A DNA stretch of 10,611 nucleotides, taken from the NCBI GenBank assembly GCA_900759435.1, contig CAAEVD010000261.1, positions 1 to 10,611 of the forward strand, in the 5' to 3' direction. This document shows, in pieces, positions 6,432-10,611 of this stretch. Source of the DNA: an uncultured Collinsella sp. GTDB lineage: Bacteria > Actinomycetota > Coriobacteriia > Coriobacteriales > Coriobacteriaceae. The position numbers were made by a program, and so were the translations under genes. Within the stretch, counting starts at the first letter, position 1, and every line of letters starts with the position of its first letter. The notes below the pieces were generated by a model. The model was not told where the DNA came from. It was given only the letters and a program-made list of their open reading frames with translations, and made no database searches.

Positions 6432-7190
6432 CTACGACGCGTTCTTGATAATCCATGTTCCCAGTCCGGTCAGCAGCTGAACCTGCTTAACCGTTAGCCC
6501 TTGTTTTCGAAGCGCGAGAATCGCCTCATTGCGAAGTGGCTTGGAGACGGATTTGAGTTCCGTCGGAGCACATCCTGCGACACTCTGCACGATTGCCGTG
6601 CCAAATTCGCATAGATCTTCCTCGCGAACCTTGGCTGTTGCGCTGGGGCGATAGGGAAGCGACGGCGTACTTTCCATGAGCCGAAGGTATGAGCGAGGTG
6701 TTGGGAATAAAACACCGACAACGCTGCCGGTAACATGCGGCCGTGACCTGGCACTCATTAGATACTCGCGATGGCTGCTCCAGGGATATTCGTCGTATGC
6801 CGCCAGTCCCGCTTTTTGTGGATTCAGATGAATGTATCGAATTGCCTCGAGTAAATATACTTCTGACTTAATGGGCGAATCCCAAAACCGCTCCTGAAAC
6901 ACGTGGCCGATATGCCCCGTCCGCGCATTGTACCTGCCCGCATACGATACTGCTACCGCGTGCATCGCGTCGCTCTTGCGGTCGTCCGGATCGTCGATGA
7001 GCAGATGAATGTGGTTTCCCATAAGGCACCAAGCGATAAGCTCGATATTGTGTTTGGGGAGGATCGCATCGAGGATCTGAAGCATGGCGATTCGGTCCTC
7101 GGCATCGTCAAACAGCAATTGCCCTCCGTTTCCACGCAACGTGATGTGGAAATAACCGGTTGGTGACTTTGAACGAGGTTTTCTCGGCAT
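6432..7190 (-). CDS. REP-associated tyrosine transposase (RAYT), Y1/HUH family
   Basis: A 252-residue single-strand DNA transposase of the IS200/REP-associated type; such enzymes nick and rejoin hairpin DNA next to REP sequences. Seen: HITLRGNGGQLLFDD (15-29), WCLMGNHIHLLI (54-65) with the metal-binding HUH pair His60/His62, GHVFQERF (95-102), and EVYLLEAIRYIHLNPQKAGL (110-129). By comparison with E. coli TnpA-REP, Tyr112 is the likely nucleophile; Tyr119 is also conserved. The C-terminal 60 or so residues (TVKQVQLLTGLGTWIIKNAS at the end) look like a helix-turn-helix tail. The start at 7190 is set by AAAGGAGG 4 nt upstream; the frame is open to 7400 but the extension is not family-like. It looks intact. 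Inverted copies of the 42-bp repeat bracket it, and its coding DNA is locally AT-richer than its neighbours. Confidence 0.9.
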   Translation of the reverse strand: MPRKPRSKSPTGYFHITLRGNGGQLLFDDAEDRIAMLQILDAILPKHNIELIAWCLMGNHIHLLIDDPDDRKSDAMHAVAVSYAGRYNARTGHIGHVFQERFWDSPIKSEVYLLEAIRYIHLNPQKAGLAAYDEYPWSSHREYLMSARSRPHVTGSVVGVLFPTPRSYLRLMESTPSLPYRPSATAKVREEDLCEFGTAIVQSVAGCAPTELKSVSKPLRNEAILALRKQGLTVKQVQLLTGLGTWIIKNAS

Positions 7191-7194
7191 GGCC

Positions 7195-7202
7195 CCTCCT
7201 TT
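7195..7202 (-). promoter_or_regulatory. Ribosome binding site deciding the RAYT start
   Basis: AAAGGAGG on the minus strand, 4 nt before the ATG at 7190. The match is strong enough to reject the 70-residue upstream extension. Confidence 0.8.
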
Positions 7203-7430
7203 AGCTTGGATGGGCTGAAGATACCTCATTCGGAGGCTTCGGTTGTCGAGATTCAGTTCACCGACTATAGCTGCTACCTGCCGAAATGTTATTGCGTTTT
7301 CAAATTGATGCTTTTTAATGGTAATTGAGCAAGACAGGCGCGCTTGTTGTGGATGCGGCCGTTGGTTGCGTCGATCTGGACGGCCCCCGCGTGATGTCAT
7401 CGCAAATGGGCTTCACGTATTCTACGGATA
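7203..7430. other. Non-coding stretch upstream of RAYT
   Basis: Together with the terminator and repeat to its right this forms a gap of about 310 bp between genes. It must hold the RAYT promoter (minus strand), but no convincing -35/-10 pair could be picked. No RNA gene or further repeat was seen. Confidence 0.4.
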
Positions 7431-7477
7431 TAGAAAAATGGCCGGGCGCTCACAAACAAAACGGAGCACCCGGCCAT
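7431..7477 (-). terminator. Intrinsic terminator of the CarD-family gene
   Basis: A 14-bp stem pairs 7438-7451 with 7464-7477 (core GGCCGGG/CCCGGCC) with one non-Watson-Crick pair and a 12-nt loop. On the minus strand the stem runs into TTTTT at 7438-7434, so it stops transcription coming from carD. The 42-bp repeat lies between it and the gene. Confidence 0.88.
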
Positions 7478-7503
7478 TTACTGATTGTTTGTTGACGTTT
7501 GGC

Positions 7504-7545
7504 CAGATAAAACCTGCCAAAATAAACCTGTCCCTTTTTGGCAGG
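7504..7545 (-). repeat. 42-bp stop-codon-adjacent hairpin repeat, copy 3 (after carD)
   Basis: On the minus strand it begins directly after the TAA of the CarD gene (7548-7546). Its arms CCTGCCAAAA/TTTTGGCAGG are perfectly complementary. It carries the same 13-nt GGGACAGG loop and TTTTATCTG tail as the other copies, and is inverted relative to copies 1 and 2. It forms the right bracket of the RAYT gene. Confidence 0.92.
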
Positions 7546-8031
7546 TTAGTTGAGGGCGGCTTGGGCTAGGCGGGCTTCGGCGGCCTCTTCGGTGACGCCC
7601 AGGGCCACGGCGAACTCCTCGATGGAGCGGCGCTTGGCTTCCTTGAGTACGCGCATGTAGTAGGAGCTGGGCTTTTTATCTGCTTCCTCGGCCTGGCGAA
7701 TACGGTGCATCATGGTTTTTGCCACGCGAACCGTCTCGGGCGCGCCCAGCTTGAGCTGCTGCTTAAAGTGCGTCTCCTCGAGCGAGCTATTGCGCTCGGT
7801 AAAGGTGTCGCACTCCAGCTCATCGTAGTGGCTCAGCAGGTGCTCTGCATCTTGCTGGGAGATAGCGGCATGCAGACGGTCGGCCTGCGCCACGGGGTAC
7901 ATGAGAATCGTCTGCGCATGTCCCTGTTTGGTCTCGAGCAACAACATGGGCTGCGGTGTGTCGTCCCTAAAGCCGACGACGGTGCAGACTCCCTGACCCG
8001 GATGAATGACGTGTTGACCGATTGAGAACAT
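7546..8031 (-). CDS. CarD-family RNA polymerase-binding regulator lacking the conserved Trp
   Basis: CarD/CdnL proteins bind the RNA polymerase beta subunit through an N-terminal Tudor-like domain and stabilise open promoter complexes. Here residues 1 to about 55 (FSIGQHVIHPGQGVCTVVGF at the start) fit that domain, and about 75-161 form the helical C-terminal DNA-binding half (LKLGAPETVRVAKTM, SSYYMRVLKEAKRR, ALGVTEEAAEARL). The 161 residues match the usual length. The protein contains no tryptophan; aligned by eye with mycobacterial CarD, the DNA-wedging Trp85 position is Ser82. The start at 8031 has GGAGG (8040-8036) 4 nt upstream. It is divergent from argS across a 342-bp gap. It has its own terminator, with a 42-bp repeat in between. 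Family call is firm; the role in open-complex control is inferred and may be altered. Confidence 0.88.
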   Translation of the reverse strand: MFSIGQHVIHPGQGVCTVVGFRDDTPQPMLLLETKQGHAQTILMYPVAQADRLHAAISQQDAEHLLSHYDELECDTFTERNSSLEETHFKQQLKLGAPETVRVAKTMMHRIRQAEEADKKPSSYYMRVLKEAKRRSIEEFAVALGVTEEAAEARLAQAALN

Positions 8032-8045
8032 GCTACCTCCAACTT

Positions 8046-8061
8046 ATACGAATTTACGTAT
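8046..8061. promoter_or_regulatory. Short inverted repeat upstream of carD, possible operator
   Basis: ATACG, 6 nt, CGTAT: a 16-bp inverted repeat 15 bp upstream of the carD start codon and just beyond its Shine-Dalgarno. An AT-rich setting makes chance likely; no regulator can be named. Confidence 0.2.
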
Positions 8062-8182
8062 GTTAAGAATACCACGCTGACGTGCGCAAACCATCACTTT
8101 ATGCAGGAAAAGCACACAACTCCGATAGGTAAGAGTATTCGATAACAGACGCAGCTCATTCACACCTTTATGCATTTTCAAC

Positions 8183-8201
8183 GCCTGCATAATCTGCAGG
8201 C
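8183..8201. other. Perfect 7-bp hairpin in the carD-argS divergent gap
   Basis: GCCTGCA, TAATC, TGCAGGC. No T tract follows on either strand, so it is not an ordinary terminator; a protein-binding palindrome is possible. The rest of the 342-bp gap (8032-8373) holds the two promoters, a TGCATATGCA palindrome at 8248-8257, and no gene that can be supported. Confidence 0.35.
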
Positions 8202-8277
8202 AGACCGGCATCTTTGAGTGACTCCATACAAGCGGTAGTCATTTTTGTGCATATGCAATATCTATTAGCTTTACCCT

Positions 8278-8306
8278 GCGACAGTAGTTATCGCTTGTGA
8301 TAGAGT
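8278..8306 (+). promoter_or_regulatory. Candidate argS promoter with extended -10
   Basis: GCGACA (8278-8283, 4 of 6 to the -35 consensus), a 17-nt spacer, and TAGAGT (8301-8306, 4 of 6) preceded by TGA, an extended -10. Transcription would start near 8313, giving a leader of about 60 nt before the argS ATG. Confidence 0.45.
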
Positions 8307-8362
8307 GCTACAAACTCTGGCTTTTGCCCTACGAGTGATCAAGAGCTCGGGGGCTTTAACAC

Positions 8363-8369
8363 AAGGAGG
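8363..8369 (+). promoter_or_regulatory. Ribosome binding site deciding the argS start
   Basis: AAGGAGG, 4 nt before the ATG at 8374. It rejects the longer frame that opens at 8305. Confidence 0.85.
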
Positions 8370-8373
8370 ATCT

Positions 8374-10227
8374 ATGCCCGAGAAGATTGAAGAGCTGGTA
8401 CGCGCTGCGCTTGCTGCGGCCCAGGAGGCCGGCGACCTTTCCGCATTTGAACTTGACGATTGCGCTATCGAGCGACCGGCTGATACTTCTCATGGCGAGT
8501 GGACCTCCACCATGGCCCTGAAGTCCGCCAAGCTGGCTCACTGCGCCCCGCGCAAGATCGCCGAGGCCGTCGTCGCCCATATGCCCGAGGACCCCGCAAT
8601 CGAGAAGGTCGAGATCGCCGGTCCTGGCTTCATCAACTTCTACCTCTCCGTCGCCGTCAAGAACGCCATCTTTGGCGAGGCCCGCGAGAAGGGTATGGAC
8701 TTCGCTAAGTCCAACGTCGGTGGCGGCCTGAAGACCCAGGTCGAGTTCGTCTCCGCTAACCCCGTCGGCCCCATGCACATCGGTCATGGTCGCTGGGCCG
8801 CTCTGGGCGACTCCCTTTGTCGTGTGATGGACCACGCCGGTTACGACATCCAGCGTGAGTTCTACATCAACGACCACGGCTCTCAGATGAACACCTTCGG
8901 TAACTCCATCAGTACGCGCTATATGCAGCTTGCCGACATCATCGCCAAGCAGGGCGTGGATATCGACGAGGCTCACAAGCTTCTGATCGCCGACCGCGAC
9001 GCCTTTGTTGCCGACGAGAGCGACGAGCATCCCGAGACCCATCCGTATCAGGACAACTTTGCCGAGACTCTGGGCAAGGACTCCTACGGCGGCGACTACA
9101 TCATCGACGAGGCTGCCGAGTTCTGGCGCACCGACGGCGATAAGTGGGTCAACGCCGATCCGCAGGAGCGCATGGAGAGCTTCCGCGAGCGCGGCTACGT
9201 AAAGATGGTCGACAACATGCGCGACCTTTGCCACGCCGTTAACTGCGACTTTGATCGTTGGTTCTCCGAGCGCTCTCTGTACGTGAAGGACACCGAGGGC
9301 GAGACCGCCGGCACCTCCGCCGTCGACCGCGCTTTTGAGAAGCTCGACAAGATGGGCTACCTCTACACCAAGGACGGTGCCCTGTGGTTCCGCTCCACCG
9401 ACCTGGGCGACGACAAGGACCGCGTCCTGATCAAGTCCGATGGCGAGTACACCTACTTCGCCTCCGACGTTGCCTATCACTGGGATAAGTTCCAGCGCGT
9501 CGACCACGTCATCGACATCTGGGGCGCCGACCACCACGGCTACATCGAGCGCGTCCGCTGCGTCTGTGACGCTCTTGGCTATCCCGGCAAGTTTGAGGTT
9601 CTGCTGGGCCAGCTCGTCAACCTGCTGCGCAACGGCAAGCCCGTCCGTATGTCCAAGCGCAAGGGCACCATGGTGACCCTGCAGGAGCTCGTCGACGAGG
9701 TCGGCTCCGACGCTGCTCGCTACACGCTCATCTCCAAGAGCTCCAACCAGATGGTCGACTTTGATATCGAGGCCGTCAAGAAGCGCGACAACTCCAACCC
9801 GGTGTACTACGTGCAGTACGCTCACGCTCGCGTGTGCTCCATCCTGCGTCGTGCCGCAGACGTTACCGCCGAGCAGGCCGCCGAGATGGGCATGAAGGCC
9901 GTCGCCGAGAAGGCTATTGGCGAGAACGTCGATTACTCGCTGCTGACCGACCCGACCGAGCTTGCCCTTTCGCGTAAGCTCAACGAGCTCACCGACCTCA
10001 TCGGTAGCTGTGCTCGCGATCGCGCCCCGTTCCGCCTGACGCACTTTGCCGAGGAGCTCGCTGGCGACTTCCACAGCTTCTACGCCGCCTGCCAGGTCCT
10101 TCCGAGCGAGGGCCGTCCCGTCGACCCTGAGCTCTCGCGCGCCCGTCTGGCCGCCTGCGACGCCGTCCGTGTGACGCTCGCCCTGGTGCTTACCCTCGTT
10201 GGCGTTTCTGCCCCCGAGCAGATGTAA
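8374..10227 (+). CDS. argS: Arginyl-tRNA synthetase (class I)
   Basis: Cytoplasmic enzyme that charges tRNA-Arg with arginine using ATP. The 617 residues fall in the family's usual range of about 550-620. N-terminal additional domain, about 1-110 (ERPADTSHGEW and IAGPGFINFYL seen). Rossmann catalytic core: VSANPVGPMHIGHGRW with HIGH at 135-138, REFYINDHGSQM, FASDVAYHWDK, DIWGADHHGY, and the KMSKS counterpart RMSKRKG from 425. A DALR-type anticodon-binding C-terminal domain begins near 478 with YYVQYAHARV. The start is set by AAGGAGG. It is transcribed alone: divergent from carD and closed by a strong terminator. C-rich, highly biased codon use fits a well-expressed gene. No truncation or missing motif is seen. 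Confidence 0.97.
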   Translation: MPEKIEELVRAALAAAQEAGDLSAFELDDCAIERPADTSHGEWTSTMALKSAKLAHCAPRKIAEAVVAHMPEDPAIEKVEIAGPGFINFYLSVAVKNAIFGEAREKGMDFAKSNVGGGLKTQVEFVSANPVGPMHIGHGRWAALGDSLCRVMDHAGYDIQREFYINDHGSQMNTFGNSISTRYMQLADIIAKQGVDIDEAHKLLIADRDAFVADESDEHPETHPYQDNFAETLGKDSYGGDYIIDEAAEFWRTDGDKWVNADPQERMESFRERGYVKMVDNMRDLCHAVNCDFDRWFSERSLYVKDTEGETAGTSAVDRAFEKLDKMGYLYTKDGALWFRSTDLGDDKDRVLIKSDGEYTYFASDVAYHWDKFQRVDHVIDIWGADHHGYIERVRCVCDALGYPGKFEVLLGQLVNLLRNGKPVRMSKRKGTMVTLQELVDEVGSDAARYTLISKSSNQMVDFDIEAVKKRDNSNPVYYVQYAHARVCSILRRAADVTAEQAAEMGMKAVAEKAIGENVDYSLLTDPTELALSRKLNELTDLIGSCARDRAPFRLTHFAEELAGDFHSFYAACQVLPSEGRPVDPELSRARLAACDAVRVTLALVLTLVGVSAPEQM

Positions 10228-10272
10228 GCGCTGGTCGTTTGACTGCGTTGGTTTGGTTTGACTGAGCCTCGA

Positions 10273-10306
10273 AAGCCCGATCTCCCATGCGGAGGTCGGG
10301 CTTTTT
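10273..10306 (+). terminator. Intrinsic terminator of argS
   Basis: AAGCCCGATCTCC (10273-10285), a 5-nt loop, GGAGGTCGGGCTT (10291-10303), with one T-G wobble and a run of five T ending at 10306. It lies 45 bp after the argS stop. Confidence 0.93.
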
Positions 10307-10353
10307 GCGTTTAGCGAGACAATTTGGCTTGCTGGAAAATGCTACCAAATCGC

Positions 10354-10501
10354 AACTATACCGGTTTACTACGATGAATCGAGGGATTCCAATCACACGG
10401 GCTTTTCACCGAAAAGTGCAAGCCATCTAGCTGGGGTTTTATTATTTCGGTTTTTGGCGTGGTCGTGGTTGAGCGATTCATCGTAGTAAACAGCCATAGT
10501 T
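10354..10501. repeat. 148-bp element with inverted-repeat ends (MITE-like)
   Basis: A perfect 17-bp inverted repeat pairs 10365-10381 (TTTACTACGATGAATCG) with 10474-10490. Extended outward, the arms cover 10354-10381 and 10474-10501 with three mismatches in 28 bp. The 92-bp centre carries a small hairpin (CTTTTC, ACC, GAAAAG at 10402-10416) and no coding frame worth noting. No clear target-site duplication flanks it. It lies downstream of the argS terminator. It could be a non-autonomous mobile element or a large structured RNA; which one is not shown by the sequence. Confidence 0.6.
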
Positions 10502-10504
10502 TTG

Positions 10505-10548
10505 AAAATGACCCTAGGGGACGGAGGAAAACGGATCATTTTTGTCCC
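10505..10548. repeat. GGGAC-type palindromic repeat near the right edge
   Basis: AAAATGACCC (10505-10514) pairs at 9 of 10 positions with GGATCATTTT (10533-10542), and GGGAC/GTCCC boxes overlap the same segment. It shares CTAGGGGACG and TTTTTGT(G/C)CCG with the repeat at 2627-2671, with about 12 extra bases between the two blocks. It starts 3 bp after the MITE-like element, so the two may form one composite repeat. The remaining 63 bp to the window end show nothing definite. Confidence 0.5.
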
Positions 10549-10611
10549 GTGGAGGAGCGGTGGGATACCTTCTGCCAAGAATCGGGGGCATCTACTACGT
10601 TTAAGTGCGTA

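Noticed and set aside
7191..7400. 70-residue N-terminal extension of the transposase
   Set aside because: The start at 7190 has a strong Shine-Dalgarno and family-like sequence begins there; the upstream frame is open but looks like chance.
6262..7545. Simple transposon with the 42-bp repeats as terminal inverted repeats
   Set aside because: A third copy follows proA with no transposase, the copies track stop codons, and terminators apparently belonging to the HD gene and carD lie inside the supposed element.
5492..7545. CRISPR-like array
   Set aside because: Only three copies at very uneven distances with genes between them, one of them inverted; no cas genes.
8248..8257. TGCATATGCA palindrome as an arginine-repressor (ARG box) operator of argS
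   Set aside because: The half sites and spacing do not match known ARG boxes well, and a 10-bp AT-rich palindrome is expected by chance in such a gap.
8356..10074. 572-codon open frame antisense to argS
   Set aside because: Its valine, leucine and glycine-rich repetitive composition is typical of the shadow of a GC-rich gene; argS on the other strand has all family motifs.

Overview
The window is about 10.6 kb of GC-rich bacterial chromosome. Its gene content and protein style (CarD-family regulator, class I ArgS, unlinked proB and proA, an HD hydrolase of the DELTGL type) suggest a gut actinobacterium of the class Coriobacteriia, most likely Collinsella or a close relative. That assignment is inference from pattern memory; no database was searched.

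Layout, left to right: the 3' part of a nicotinate phosphoribosyltransferase gene (+); proB, glutamate 5-kinase (+); a structured intergenic stretch with a degenerate tandem repeat, a 98-nt multi-stem hairpin and a GGGAC-type repeat; a proline-iminopeptidase-like hydrolase (-); proA, glutamyl phosphate reductase (+); an HD-domain hydrolase (+); a REP-associated (Y1/HUH) transposase, RAYT (-); a CarD-family regulator (-); argS (+); and a non-coding tail with an argS terminator, a 148-bp element with inverted-repeat ends and another GGGAC-type palindrome.

How the genes fit: proB and proA encode the first two steps of proline synthesis from glutamate. They are not adjacent; an oppositely oriented peptidase of the proline-releasing S33 family lies between them, so the block concerns proline supply. 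pncB (NAD salvage), the HD protein, carD and argS are housekeeping or regulatory genes in mostly single-gene units with their own hairpin terminators.

The most unusual signal is a nearly identical 42-bp hairpin repeat present three times. Each copy starts 0-1 bp after a TAA stop codon (proA, HD gene, carD), lies in the sense direction of that gene, and sits between the stop codon and a second intrinsic-terminator-like hairpin. Two copies, in inverted orientation, bracket the RAYT gene, which is the arrangement expected of a REP family with its cognate transposase. A different GGGAC-type repeat abuts the pip stop codon, and a relative of that one lies downstream of argS.
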